Source: Gleimia europaea ACS-120-V-Col10b
Lineage (GTDB): Bacteria; Actinomycetota; Actinomycetes; Actinomycetales; Actinomycetaceae
Direction: 5' to 3'
Length of the DNA: 64,000 bases
NCBI RefSeq assembly: GCF_000411155.1
Contig: NZ_KE150266.1
Coordinates: 1,426,001-1,490,000 of the forward strand
Shown: positions 53,071 through 62,012 of the stretch, in pieces
Layout of the letters: the number at the start of each line of letters is the position of its first letter
How positions within the stretch are numbered: position 1 is the first letter of the stretch
Notes under the pieces: generated by a model
The model's input: the letters and a program-made list of their open reading frames with translations, nothing else
Database searches by the model: none
What the model was told of the DNA's origin: nothing
Position numbers and translations under genes: made by a program

Positions 53071-54732
53071 TTGACCAACGTTCAAAGAAGCGACTGGGAT
53101 CAGTGGTGGCGCACCGCTGTGATTTACCAGGTGTATCCGCGTAGTTTCAGCGACTCGAACAATGACGGTTTGGGCGATGTGCGGGGCATAATCAACCGGT
53201 TGGATTACTTGAAGAAGCTTGGTGTTGAGGCGATTTGGATGTCCCCGCACTACCCTTCGCCACAGGCTGATGCGGGTTATGACGTTGCGGACTATTTCGA
53301 CGTCAATCCCGAGTATGGCACTTTGGAAGAGTTCGATGAGTTGATCGACGAGGCGCACAAGCGCGACATTAAGATCATCATCGATATTGTTCCTAACCAC
53401 TCTTCGGACCAGATAAAGCTGTTCCAAGACGCGTTGAAAGCCGGCCCAAACTCGCCGGAGCGAGACATGTACATGTTCCGTTACAGCGAGGGCAAGCGCC
53501 CCAACAATTGGGGGTCCATGTTTGGCGGCCCCGCGTGGACTGCGGTCGAGTCCCTCACGAACAATGAGGAGGATCGCAACTGGTGGTACCTGCACCTCTT
53601 TGCCCCCGAGCAACCGGACTTCAACTGGGAGAACCCGCAGGTGCACGAGTTCTTCGACTCCTATCTGCGTTTCTGGTGTGATCGAGGTGTGGACGGTTTC
53701 CGTGTTGACGTGGCGCACGGCCTCGTGAAGGAACCCGGTCTGCCTGATGATGAGGTTGGACCGGATCGCTGGGCGGAAGAGGTTCAAGACTTCGATCAGA
53801 CCGGGGGACCGTTCTGGGATCGGCCCGGTGTGCACGATATTTACCGCGAGTGGCGGCGCGTGCTCGACGAGTATGGACGCGACCGCGTTCTGGTTGCGGA
53901 AGCCTGGTTGACGCCCGAGCGCGAGGCTCTTTACGTACGTGAGGACGAGATGAGCCAGCAGTTCAACTTCAACTACTTGAAGGCGAACTGGGATGCGAAG
54001 CGCGTGCGCGCCGCAATCAATGATCCGATTGCGGCAAACGCGGCTGTGGGTGCGCCGGTCACGTGGGTTATGAGTAACCATGACGTTGTGCGCGCAACCA
54101 CGCGCTACGGCTATGATCCGCAGATCGATTATGACCGGGGCATTGGCGTAGATGATCCGCAGCCGGATCGCGAGCTGGGCCTGGCGCGCGCGAAAGGCAT
54201 GGCTGTGTTCACCATGGGCCTGCCGGGCTCCATGTACATTTATCAGGGGGAGGAACTCGGGCTTCCCGAGGTCACTGACTTGCCAGATGAGAGCCGCCAG
54301 GATCCCACTTGGCTACGCACGGGACATCAGGTTCGTGGCCGAGATGGGTGTCGCGTGCCGATTCCGTGGGAGGCGGATGCGCCTCACTTCGGTTTTGGCA
54401 CGGGGGATACGTGGCTACCGCAGCCGGAGTATTTCCGCGAGTTCGCGGCGGATATCCAAGAAAATGATCCGGCCTCGACGCTGAATCTGTACCGTCGCGT
54501 GTTGAAGCTCCGCCGCGAGCTTGAGCTTGCGAAGGGGGAGGTCCAGTGGGTTGATGTGGGCGATGAGAACGTCCTCGTCATTCGCAACAAGGACGTGCTC
54601 CTGGTGCTGAATATGGGTTCGCGGCCGGTGAAAATTTCGAACGTGACCAGCGTGGTGGCGTCGTCCTGCGATGTTGTCATCGATCAGGGCGAAGCTGTGG
54701 TACCCGCTAATTGCGGAGTGTGGCTACGATAA
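53071..54732 (+). CDS. GH13 alpha-glucosidase
   Basis: A 553-residue glycoside hydrolase. The (beta/alpha)8 barrel has all GH13 regions: region I DIVPNHSSDQ, region II GFRVDVAHG (nucleophile Asp near 213), region III LVAEAWL (acid/base Glu near 276), and region IV VMSNHDVVR (Asp near 338). WWRTAVIYQVYPRSFSDSNNDGLGDVRGI at the N-terminus is typical of actinobacterial alpha-glucosidases, probably exo-acting on maltose-, isomaltose- or trehalose-like sugars. No signal peptide, so it acts inside on imported sugar. Start is TTG at 53071 behind a perfect AGGAGGAG. Confidence 0.95.
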   Translation: MTNVQRSDWDQWWRTAVIYQVYPRSFSDSNNDGLGDVRGIINRLDYLKKLGVEAIWMSPHYPSPQADAGYDVADYFDVNPEYGTLEEFDELIDEAHKRDIKIIIDIVPNHSSDQIKLFQDALKAGPNSPERDMYMFRYSEGKRPNNWGSMFGGPAWTAVESLTNNEEDRNWWYLHLFAPEQPDFNWENPQVHEFFDSYLRFWCDRGVDGFRVDVAHGLVKEPGLPDDEVGPDRWAEEVQDFDQTGGPFWDRPGVHDIYREWRRVLDEYGRDRVLVAEAWLTPEREALYVREDEMSQQFNFNYLKANWDAKRVRAAINDPIAANAAVGAPVTWVMSNHDVVRATTRYGYDPQIDYDRGIGVDDPQPDRELGLARAKGMAVFTMGLPGSMYIYQGEELGLPEVTDLPDESRQDPTWLRTGHQVRGRDGCRVPIPWEADAPHFGFGTGDTWLPQPEYFREFAADIQENDPASTLNLYRRVLKLRRELELAKGEVQWVDVGDENVLVIRNKDVLLVLNMGSRPVKISNVTSVVASSCDVVIDQGEAVVPANCGVWLR

Positions 54733-54736
54733 GTAC

Positions 54737-54779
54737 ATAATGCATGTGCATGGGGCGGTTCCCCGTGCACATGCATTAT
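54737..54779 (+). terminator. Long hairpin between the GH13 gene and the LacI-family gene
   Basis: ATAATGCATGTGCA (54737-54750) and TGCACATGCATTAT (54766-54779), 14-bp arms continued by GGGG/CCCC, followed by TGTTTTGGGAGG. It ends about 6 bp before the ribosome site of the regulator gene. It may terminate most operon transcription and leave low read-through for the repressor. Confidence 0.8.
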
Positions 54780-54795
54780 TGTTTTGGGAGGTTGT

Positions 54796-55821
54796 ATGGG
54801 GGTTACGCGCGCTGACGTTGCGAGGCGTGCTGGGGTGTCGCCGTCCACAGTCTCCTACGTGTTTTCAGGGGAGCGCCCGATTGGCGACGAAACGCGCGAG
54901 AAGGTACTGAGCGTTGCGAAGCAGCTTGGTTACGTGCCGAACGCGTATGCGGCAAATCTTGCGGCGCGAAACTTGCGCACTATCGGCATCCACCTGAATC
55001 TTACGAATTCGGGCCTGGATCGCAGCTCGGCTGAATACGTGACGGGCATGATGCAACGCTGCACTGAACTGGGACTCACCCTGTTGGTGCCAACTACTGT
55101 AGGCAATGATGAGGGCACGTTTCGCAGGTTCTTGCGGTCGCGTTTGCTTGACGGCGTGATCTACATGGAGGTCGAACAAGACGATTGGCGCGAGGACGTT
55201 CTACTATCTGAAAAAGTGCCTGCCGTTGCCCTGGGATTCTCGGGCAGGCAAGGCGGAGTTCCTTACGTCGAGACCGACTTTGACGCCGTGGGACGGATCG
55301 CAATCGACGAGTGTATTGCCCGTGGGCATGGCCGCGCCTTACTGATCGGCAGAAAACCGTGTGAAACACGTCAGGCTGATCGTGTTGGCAAGTCGATTCA
55401 TAGAGCTACGAGAAAGCGCGCGCGTGAACGTGGTTTCCACATAGAGGAGACACGGTTGCCCGTTAACTTTCTGGCCGCTCAGCAGGTGATGCCTTTGATG
55501 CGTAGTAATTCGGACTCGCACCCGGTGATTATTACTGACAACATGCCGGTTGCCGAGGGCGTGATCGGGTTCGCTACCGACTATGGGCTTGAACTTGCGC
55601 GGGACTACTCGATTGTGACTTTGGGCGGCCAGATTGGTTATACGGCTGATACGGCGTTTGATTTATCGGAAGTCTCAACGGACCGCGAGCTGATGGGGCG
55701 TCAGTGCGTGGATTTACTGGTCGGCGCCTCGCAAGCGAAGTCCGTTGAAGACCTTCCAAATAGCGTGGTGTTCGAGCCGAAGTTTATTGATCGAGGATCG
55801 CTTGCGAAACTGAACGAATAA
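54796..55821 (+). CDS. LacI-family transcriptional regulator
   Basis: About 341 residues from ATG 54796, with GGGAGG five bases before. The N-terminal HTH reads VTRADVARRAGVSPSTVSYVFSGERPIGDETREKV, and LGYVPNAYAANL is the hinge-side sequence of LacI proteins. The periplasmic-binding-like effector domain follows. It is most likely the repressor of the preceding alpha-glucoside genes, acting at 49684-49699. An in-frame TTG at 54784 lies within the ribosome site. Confidence 0.92.
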   Translation: MGVTRADVARRAGVSPSTVSYVFSGERPIGDETREKVLSVAKQLGYVPNAYAANLAARNLRTIGIHLNLTNSGLDRSSAEYVTGMMQRCTELGLTLLVPTTVGNDEGTFRRFLRSRLLDGVIYMEVEQDDWREDVLLSEKVPAVALGFSGRQGGVPYVETDFDAVGRIAIDECIARGHGRALLIGRKPCETRQADRVGKSIHRATRKRARERGFHIEETRLPVNFLAAQQVMPLMRSNSDSHPVIITDNMPVAEGVIGFATDYGLELARDYSIVTLGGQIGYTADTAFDLSEVSTDRELMGRQCVDLLVGASQAKSVEDLPNSVVFEPKFIDRGSLAKLNE

Positions 55822-55838
55822 AAGCTTCTATTCGTTCA
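55811..55838 (+). terminator. Terminator overlapping the LacI gene stop
   Basis: TGAACGAATA (55811-55820) and TATTCGTTCA (55829-55838), perfect 10-bp arms around AAAGCTTC. The TAA stop is inside the left arm. Confidence 0.6.
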
Positions 55839-55906
55839 AGTTCAGTAGTTTGAACTCGTCGAGGCTCCAATCGAGCGGCTCGGGAATCGTGCCGCAACAT
55901 GAACTG

Positions 55907-55933
55907 CCCCCGCCACGGTACAGGTGGCGAGGG
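55907..55933 (-). terminator. Terminator after mmsA
   Basis: CCCCCGCCAC (55907-55916) and GTGGCGAGGG (55924-55933) pair with one mismatch, about 50 bp beyond the mmsA stop on the minus strand. Confidence 0.55.
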
Positions 55934-55985
55934 AAGTGTCAGTATTTGGTTATCTCAGCTTTCCTGCGATTTGCGAGGGAGCGTT

Positions 55986-57479
55986 TTAGCTTTCGCGCTG
56001 GAAAGACATGGTTGCTTGGTAGGTGCGTTCAGATGGCCAACGCGAGGTGATTGCTTTTGCCCTGGTGTAGAACTTCACGCCCTCTGGGCCGTGGATGTGC
56101 ATGTCGCCAAGTAGGGACTGTTTCCATCCGCCAAACGAGTAGTAGGCCACCGGGGTCGGGATCGGCACGTTGATGCCAACCATGCCTGCCTCTACGTCCA
56201 GGCTGAAGCGGCGGGCAACGCCACCATCGTTCGTGAAGATTGCGGAACCGTTGCCGAACTCTACAGCGTTTACGATCTTGATGGCTTCGTCATACGTGTC
56301 TGCATGCACGATTACAAGAACGGGGCCAAAGATTTCTTCGTAGTATGCCGGCGAATCAAGCGGCACGTCGTCAAGGATGGTTGGGCCAAGGAAGTGGCCG
56401 TTTTCGTAGCCCTCAACAACTAGCTTGCGGCCGTCGAGTACAACCTTGGCGCCGCGCTGTTCCGCGTCGTCAATGAGGCCGGTGATGCGCTGTTTGGCTT
56501 TAGCGGAGATGACCGGGCCCATCTCTACGCCTTCGCCCATGCCTTCACCCACGTGAATCTTCTCGGCATGTTTCTTAACGAGGTCGGCAAGCTTCTCGCC
56601 AATCCCGCCAACGGCTACCACTACGGGCAGGGCCATGCAGCGCTCGCCGGCGGCACCGAAAGCAGCTGCGGAGATGTGCTGTGCGGCAAAATCGAGGTCT
56701 GCGTCCGGCATGACAATAGCGTGGTTGTTAGCCCCGCCAAGTGCCTGAACGCGCTTGCCATGCTTGGTTGCGGTGTCTTGCACAATGTGTGCAACCGGGG
56801 TCGAGCCAACAAATGAGACCGCGTTAATGCCGGGGTGTTCCAAAATGTTCGTCACGAGCGTGCGGTCACCGGACAGTACTTGGAAGACGCCGTCGGGTAG
56901 GCCAGCTTCCTTGTAGAGCTCTGCAGTAAGCAGTGCTGCCGAGGGGGTGGCTGAGGACGGCTTCAAAATGAATGCGTTGCCCGTGGCAATTGCCAGGGGG
57001 TGCATCCACATCGGAACCATTGCCGGGAAATTGAACGGACAAATGCCGGCAACAACACCAACGGGTTGCCTAATGCTGTGAATGTCAACACCGGTTGACA
57101 CATCAAAGGAGTATTCGCCCTTAAGAGCCACGTTTATCGAGGTGGCAAAATCAAGGGTTTCGCGTCCACGCTGGATCTCCCCGATTGCGTCCGAGTAGTT
57201 CTTGCCGTGTTCTGCAACGATCAAGCGAGCCATTTCGTCTTGGTGATCAAGTACTAGCTGGCGCATGCGGAACATGATTTCAGTGCGCTTAGATAGGGGA
57301 ACTTTTGCCCACTCTTTTTGCGCTTTCTTAGCGATTTCTACGGCGTGGTCAAGGTCTGCGCCGGATGCTTCCAAAAGCGTGCCTTCAACTTCACCTGTTG
57401 CGGGGTTTTCTACGCCAAGCGTCGCAATGGGGTTGCCTTCGTAGTATTTTCCGTCTACCCAATGCTTAATAGTTTTCAT
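55986..57479 (-). CDS. mmsA: CoA-acylating methylmalonate/malonate-semialdehyde dehydrogenase
   Basis: A 497-residue aldehyde dehydrogenase of the MmsA/IolA group. The catalytic Cys is in FGAAGERCMALPVVV near residue 281, and the N-terminus IKHWVDGKYYEGNP is typical. SRYxxD-type active-site Glu is replaced as in CoA-acylating ALDHs. In inositol catabolism (IolA) it turns malonic semialdehyde plus CoA and NAD+ into acetyl-CoA and CO2; in valine breakdown it gives propionyl-CoA. Next to iolD, iolB and iolG, the inositol role is favoured. It has its own promoter region with a TTTGTCATGACAAA palindrome. Confidence 0.94.
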   Translation of the reverse strand: MKTIKHWVDGKYYEGNPIATLGVENPATGEVEGTLLEASGADLDHAVEIAKKAQKEWAKVPLSKRTEIMFRMRQLVLDHQDEMARLIVAEHGKNYSDAIGEIQRGRETLDFATSINVALKGEYSFDVSTGVDIHSIRQPVGVVAGICPFNFPAMVPMWMHPLAIATGNAFILKPSSATPSAALLTAELYKEAGLPDGVFQVLSGDRTLVTNILEHPGINAVSFVGSTPVAHIVQDTATKHGKRVQALGGANNHAIVMPDADLDFAAQHISAAAFGAAGERCMALPVVVAVGGIGEKLADLVKKHAEKIHVGEGMGEGVEMGPVISAKAKQRITGLIDDAEQRGAKVVLDGRKLVVEGYENGHFLGPTILDDVPLDSPAYYEEIFGPVLVIVHADTYDEAIKIVNAVEFGNGSAIFTNDGGVARRFSLDVEAGMVGINVPIPTPVAYYSFGGWKQSLLGDMHIHGPEGVKFYTRAKAITSRWPSERTYQATMSFQRES

Positions 57480-57558
57480 CTGCGAACCTCTTTGTACACG
57501 ATATGAATAGCGGGAAGATCATCCCGTCAGCAGTTACAGTCTACAACTAGATGAACGA

Positions 57559-57572
57559 TTTGTCATGACAAA
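57559..57572. promoter_or_regulatory. iol operator-like palindrome upstream of mmsA (site 1)
   Basis: TTTGTCATGACAAA, a perfect palindrome 80 bp upstream of the mmsA start. It is the best member of a four-site family across the cluster. A weak minus-strand promoter TGACAA-16-TAGACT would overlap it. Confidence 0.75.
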
Positions 57573-57614
57573 GATCGTACAGGATTTAATCGCGATGCGG
57601 CGAGCGCAAATACA

Positions 57615-57658
57615 GATCGGGTGGGCCGCGCCGAGAAGAGAGCGTGACCCACCCGATC
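57615..57658 (-). terminator. Terminator after iolD
   Basis: GATCGGGTGGG (57615-57625) and CCCACCCGATC (57648-57658), perfect 11-bp arms with a 22-nt loop, 17 bp past the iolD stop. It separates iolB-iolD from mmsA. Confidence 0.8.
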
Positions 57659-57674
57659 CGGGTTCTATTAGCCC

Positions 57675-59585
57675 TTACTTAGCGGGCTTAGTGTATTGGC
57701 GCTGAGGCTGCTGGTCGCGCAGATAATCCTCGTACGCCTTCTGCGTGGATTCGATGCGAGAGACTTGCGATACGGGGACGTCCCACCAAGAGCTGGATGG
57801 CGGGTTTGGTCCGTAAAGGTCGGTCTCAATGTAAATCATGGTGGTGCGTTCAGCCTTTTCGGCTACGCGGTACGCTTCCTTGAACTCCTCAATGGTGCGC
57901 ACCTCAATCACGTCAATGCCCCAAGAGCGGGCGTTCGCAGCCAGGTCCACGTCAAGTTTGCGTCCGTCTTCAGTGTGGCTTGCGCCCCCGCCGGCGCGGT
58001 AGCGGGTGCCAAATCGTTGCGAACCGCGCGATTCGGACAGTGCGCCAATGGACGCGAAACCGTAGTTTTGTAGCAGGACGAAGATGACCTTCACGCCTTC
58101 TTGCGCGATAGTGGCGAGCTCCATGGGAAGCATCTGGTAGGTGCCGTCACCAACGATCGAGACTACCTGTGAGTTAGGTAGCGCCATTTTCACGCCGAGG
58201 GCCGCTGGAATCTCGTAGCCCATGGTAGAGAACGCGTATTCCACGTGGTACTGCACGGGGGTGCGTGCGCGCCACATGGCCTGTAGGTCTCCGGGCATAG
58301 AGCCAGCGGCGTTGATCACTACATCATTGTCGCCCATCATTTCGTTCAGCGCGCCAAACACTTCTACCTGGGATGGTAGTGGGGCGTGGCCAAGGTTGGT
58401 CAAATGGTCAACTACCTTGTCCCACGCAGCCTTTTCTGCCGCGATTTCTGCAGCGTAATCCGCGTCTACCTGGTGGTCGGCAAGCATTTTGGTGAGGGCC
58501 GCGAGCGCTTCGCGCGCGTCAGCAATAACCATTTCACCGCTGTTCTTAACCGCGTCGAATGCCTTCACGTTTATGTTCAAGAACTTCACATCCGGGTTTT
58601 TGAATTGGGTGCGCGAGGCGGTGGTGAAGTCCGAGTAGCGCGTTCCTACGCCGATCACCAAATCCGCTTTGTCGGCCAAGTGGTTTGCGGCGTCGCAACC
58701 GGTGGAGCCAACGCCGCCTACGGACTGCGGGTGGTCAAAGTTGATGGCGCCCTTGCCGGCCTGCGTGTCAGATACCGGAATGCCTGTGACTTTCGCGAAC
58801 TCGCGCAGTTCTTCGCTGGCGTGAGAGTAGATAACTCCGCCACCTGCCACCAGGAGGGGGCGCTTGGCGCCCCGAATCATTTGCGCCGCACGCTCGAGGG
58901 AGGCCTGGTCGGCTGGCGTGCGGCGAATGTGCCAAACGCGCTTTTCGAACATCTCAACGGGGAAGTCGTAGGCCTCTGCCTGTACGTCCTGCGGCATCGC
59001 GAGGGCTACGGCGCCCGTATCGGCCGGGTCGGTGAGCGTGCGCATAGCTTGCATGAGCGAGGGGAAGAGCTGTTCGGGCCGGTTAATGCGGTCAAAGAAT
59101 GTGCAAACCGGGCGGAACGCGTCGTTTACCGACGTGTCTAGCGTCTGCGGGTTTTCAACCTGCTGTAGCACTGGGTCTGGCGTCCTAGTTGCGAACTGGT
59201 CCGAGGGGAACAGGAGGACGGGCAGACGGTTAGTGGTGGCCAGTGCGGCGCCGGTAACCATGTTCAAAGAGCCGGGGCCAATGGATGCTGTACACATCAT
59301 CGCCTGCATGCGTTCAGATGCTTTGGCGTACGCGGCTGCGGCATTGACTTGCCCCTGCTCGTTGCGCGGCATGTAGTACGGCATTTCGCCGCCGTCCGGC
59401 TCGGGGTCAATTTCGTTTTGGAGCAGTGCTTGGCCAATGCCGGCCACGTTGCCGTGCCCGAAAATACCGAAGGCTCCGGTTATGAAGCGTTGTTCAACGC
59501 CGTCTCTTTCACTGTATTGGTTGACCAGAAAACGAATGGTGGCTTGCGCAACCGTGAGTCTAATCGTTTGGACTTGGTGGGTCAT
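57675..59585 (-). CDS. iolD: 3D-(3,5/4)-trihydroxycyclohexane-1,2-dione acylhydrolase IolD
   Basis: A 636-residue thiamine-diphosphate enzyme. The N-terminal PYR domain contains the catalytic Glu region and GIFGHGNVAGIGQAL typical of IolD. The central domain has TGCDAANHLADKADLVIGVGTRYSDF. The ThDP-binding motif begins IVGDGTYQMLPMELATIAQ and ends LLQNYG. It opens the ring of the inositol-derived diketone to 5-deoxy-glucuronate, the substrate of IolB. It lies 18 bp after iolB. ATG 59585 has only a weak ribosome site. Confidence 0.96.
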   Translation of the reverse strand: MTHQVQTIRLTVAQATIRFLVNQYSERDGVEQRFITGAFGIFGHGNVAGIGQALLQNEIDPEPDGGEMPYYMPRNEQGQVNAAAAYAKASERMQAMMCTASIGPGSLNMVTGAALATTNRLPVLLFPSDQFATRTPDPVLQQVENPQTLDTSVNDAFRPVCTFFDRINRPEQLFPSLMQAMRTLTDPADTGAVALAMPQDVQAEAYDFPVEMFEKRVWHIRRTPADQASLERAAQMIRGAKRPLLVAGGGVIYSHASEELREFAKVTGIPVSDTQAGKGAINFDHPQSVGGVGSTGCDAANHLADKADLVIGVGTRYSDFTTASRTQFKNPDVKFLNINVKAFDAVKNSGEMVIADAREALAALTKMLADHQVDADYAAEIAAEKAAWDKVVDHLTNLGHAPLPSQVEVFGALNEMMGDNDVVINAAGSMPGDLQAMWRARTPVQYHVEYAFSTMGYEIPAALGVKMALPNSQVVSIVGDGTYQMLPMELATIAQEGVKVIFVLLQNYGFASIGALSESRGSQRFGTRYRAGGGASHTEDGRKLDVDLAANARSWGIDVIEVRTIEEFKEAYRVAEKAERTTMIYIETDLYGPNPPSSSWWDVPVSQVSRIESTQKAYEDYLRDQQPQRQYTKPAK

Positions 59586-59603
59586 GGTGCGTTCTTTCTG
59601 TAG

Positions 59604-60497
59604 TTACTCAGAGTCGGAGGGGTTCATGGGAGTCATTGGTAGGCGTGGGTCAATCTCTTGGGTTTCCCAAGTTTGACGCACCCATGTGTGGTGAGGGTCG
59701 TCGGTCATTAGCCAAACGGAGTCCTCCGCCGGCCCTGCCATTACGTTTAGGTAGTAGAGGTCGTATCCGGGCGCCGCGATTGAGGGGCCATGGTATCCGT
59801 ATGGCATTACCACGATGTCGCGATCGCGCACCTCGGTACACACGTCAATGTCGTGTCCGGGGGAAGGGTAGATCCTTTGGATTGCAAAGCCTTCGCGGTT
59901 TCCTTCGCCACGGCGAATCTCGTAGTAGTAGATCTCTTCAAGTTCGCGTTCGACTTCGTTGTGTTCGTCGTGCTTGTGAGGGGGGTAAGAAGACCAGTTG
60001 CCGCCGGGAGTGAGAACTTCGCAGGCCAGTAGGTGCGAGGTTTCAACCGTGTTCCCTAAGGCGTAGTTATTGACCTGCCGGGAGGAGGGGCCTGCGCCGC
60101 GAAGGCCGGTGCCAACTTCTTCGCGGGGGCAGTAGCGCGGCGAGAGATCCTTGGTGGCTTTGGCTCCGGGCAGAGCGATGCGCGCCTGTCCGCGTGCGGT
60201 GATTACAACGTCTTTGTGTCGGGGAATGTAGGCGTAGTCCGTGATGTCGGTAAATACGGATTCACGTCCCTTAATCTCGTATTCTTCGCCTTCTACCTTG
60301 ACTGTGCAGCCGCCGGATAGTGGTAGGACAAGGTATTCTGTTTGGTCGCCTTCAACGGTGATGGTTTCACTGTCAGAAAGGTTTAATACGCGTAGCGAGG
60401 ACCATTCCCAGCCAGCCCGCTTAGGATCCAGGTCGGTTTCGTACGAGCCATGCGACGTTGAGCCGGCGCGAACGATGTATTTGCTGTTGTCCGTCAT
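59604..60497 (-). CDS. iolB: 5-deoxy-glucuronate isomerase IolB
   Basis: About 297 residues from ATG 60497 with AAGGAG before it. A double cupin of the KduI/IolB family. NWSSYPPHKHDEHN supplies metal-binding His/Glu residues, ELEEIYYYEIRRGEGNREGFAIQRIY the second set, and VVMPYGYHGPSIAAPGYDLYYLNVMAG the C-terminal strand. It converts 5-deoxy-glucuronate to 2-deoxy-5-keto-gluconate. First gene of the iolB-iolD unit. An operator-like site lies 130 bp upstream. Confidence 0.95.
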   Translation of the reverse strand: MTDNSKYIVRAGSTSHGSYETDLDPKRAGWEWSSLRVLNLSDSETITVEGDQTEYLVLPLSGGCTVKVEGEEYEIKGRESVFTDITDYAYIPRHKDVVITARGQARIALPGAKATKDLSPRYCPREEVGTGLRGAGPSSRQVNNYALGNTVETSHLLACEVLTPGGNWSSYPPHKHDEHNEVERELEEIYYYEIRRGEGNREGFAIQRIYPSPGHDIDVCTEVRDRDIVVMPYGYHGPSIAAPGYDLYYLNVMAGPAEDSVWLMTDDPHHTWVRQTWETQEIDPRLPMTPMNPSDSE

Positions 60498-60628
60498 TGG
60501 TACTCCTTGGGATTTACGGATTGGTTCCACTGTTTAAAGCTTATGGCGCGCAGATGCTGACGTCTTCGTCATTCGCGCCAGAAAGCACTTGTTCGTAATT
60601 GTCGGTCTTTTTGTCCCCCGCGTCAAGT

Positions 60629-60642
60629 ATTGTAAAGACAAT
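60629..60642. promoter_or_regulatory. iol operator-like palindrome on the iolB side (site 2)
   Basis: ATTGTAAAGACAAT; its complement reads ATTGTCTTTACAAT, the same core TTGTCTTTACAA as site 4. It lies 132 bp upstream of iolB. Confidence 0.65.
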
Positions 60643-60798
60643 TTGAGAAAACGGTTTGCGGTGGGCGATAGCGCTCACGGGTTTTGGTTAATTTACCCCT
60701 ATCGCCCCGGCTTATTCGTTCGCAACAACGCGTTTAAGAACAGAAAGATTGAGGGTCTGCACGCTTGATCTCGCTAAAATGATGAAAAATAACAAATC

Positions 60799-60812
60799 TT
60801 TGTCGTTACAAA
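60799..60812. promoter_or_regulatory. iol operator-like palindrome before the transaldolase gene (site 3)
   Basis: TTTGTCGTTACAAA, followed three bases later by TTGACA. It lies 95 bp upstream of the GTG start. Confidence 0.7.
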
Positions 60813-60906
60813 CGCTTGACATGTGTTCTGATTTGGAGTTCACTTAGGGCTATGGAAAGTTGGATGTCCAACGGCGGGCATCCCCAAGATTTTCACAGGA
60901 GGAACT

Positions 60907-61980
60907 GTGGCTGATTTTACCCCCGGGCCTTTGCTCACTGCGACCAAGCAATTCCCTACGGTCCTTTGGAATGACTCGTCGGATTTGGAAGAGCTACGCC
61001 AGTCAATTTCGTTTGGCGGCGTTGGAGCTACCTGTAACCCGGTGATTGCGTACACCACTATTTCGAAGCATCCGGAGATTTGGAACGATCGCATCAAGGC
61101 TATTGCGGATGCGAACCCGACGTGGGGCGAGTCTGAGATCGGTTGGCGTGCGGTTAAGGATATGTCTGTTGAGGCTGCGAAACTTCTTGAGCCTGCGTTT
61201 AAGGAGCATAACGGTCGTAATGGCCGTCTTTCGGTGCAGACCGATCCGCGTTTCCATCGCGACGCGAAGGCGCTGGCTGACCAGGCGGAAGAGTTCCACA
61301 ACCTGGCGCCGAACATTGTGGTGAAAATTCCTGCAACCAAGGTTGGTCTTGAGGCGATTGAAGAGGCCACGTACCGCGGCGTGTCGATGAACGTGACGGT
61401 TTCCTTCACGGTTGCTCAATGCGTGCAAGCAGGCGAGGCCATCGAGCGTGGCTTGAAGCGTCGCGAGGCCGAAGGCCATGATGTTTCGCAGATGGGCCCA
61501 GTTGTCACCCTCATGGTTGGTCGTCTGGATGACTGGCTAAAGCAGGTTGTGGCACGTGATGGTATCTTCATTGATCCGTCTGCGCTCGAGTGGGCTGGTA
61601 TCGCGGCCATGAAGAAAGTGTACAAGATCTTCCAGGAGCGCGGCCTGCGTGCACGTCCGCTGGTTGCAGCATTTAGGAACGTGTTGCAGTGGAGCGAGTT
61701 CCAAGGCGCTGACATGGTGGTTTCGCCACCGTTTAAGTGGCAGGAAATCATTAATGCTTCCGACTACGAGCCGGTTTCGCGCATTGATGTTCCAGTTGAC
61801 GAGTACTACCTTGAGCAGCTTCGCTTGATTCCGGAGTTCCACCGCGCTTATGACGAAGATGGCATGACGGTGGAGGAATTCGAAGACTTCGGGGCCACTC
61901 GTAAGACCTTGCGTCAGTTCCTTCAAGCTGATGCGGATCTTGATGCTCTTGTTCGAGACATCATTGTTCCGGCTCCGTAA
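60907..61980 (+). CDS. Transaldolase-family protein in the inositol cluster
   Basis: A 357-residue TIM-barrel protein of the class I transaldolase family. The Schiff-base Lys is in PNIVVKIPATKVGLEAIEEA. GVGATCNPVIAYTTIS matches the 'G..TNP' start motif, altered to TCNP. The C-terminal half contains GLRARPLVAAFRNVLQWSEFQGADMVVSPPFKW, the strand carrying the Arg/Ser phosphate site. It is unusually divergent from housekeeping transaldolase. Its position between iolB and iolG, and an iol-type operator, argue for a role in inositol (or another polyol or sulfo-sugar) breakdown. One possibility is the 2-deoxy-5-keto-gluconate-6-phosphate aldol step, since no IolJ is seen. That is inference. GTG start behind AGGAGG. 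Confidence 0.85.
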   Translation: MADFTPGPLLTATKQFPTVLWNDSSDLEELRQSISFGGVGATCNPVIAYTTISKHPEIWNDRIKAIADANPTWGESEIGWRAVKDMSVEAAKLLEPAFKEHNGRNGRLSVQTDPRFHRDAKALADQAEEFHNLAPNIVVKIPATKVGLEAIEEATYRGVSMNVTVSFTVAQCVQAGEAIERGLKRREAEGHDVSQMGPVVTLMVGRLDDWLKQVVARDGIFIDPSALEWAGIAAMKKVYKIFQERGLRARPLVAAFRNVLQWSEFQGADMVVSPPFKWQEIINASDYEPVSRIDVPVDEYYLEQLRLIPEFHRAYDEDGMTVEEFEDFGATRKTLRQFLQADADLDALVRDIIVPAP

Positions 61981-62012
61981 TCCGTTTCCTCTTGTCGCTT
62001 GAAAGGTTAACT

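Larger units (their letters stand above)
60498..60906. other. Divergent regulatory region between iolB and the transaldolase gene (409 bp, no gene)
   Basis: No coding frame is supported here. It holds two operator-like palindromes (60629-60642 and 60799-60812), a TTGACA at 60816-60821 just beyond the second, and the AGGAGG of the transaldolase gene at 60897-60902. The AT content rises between about 60760 and 60840, as expected for a promoter. Confidence 0.6.
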
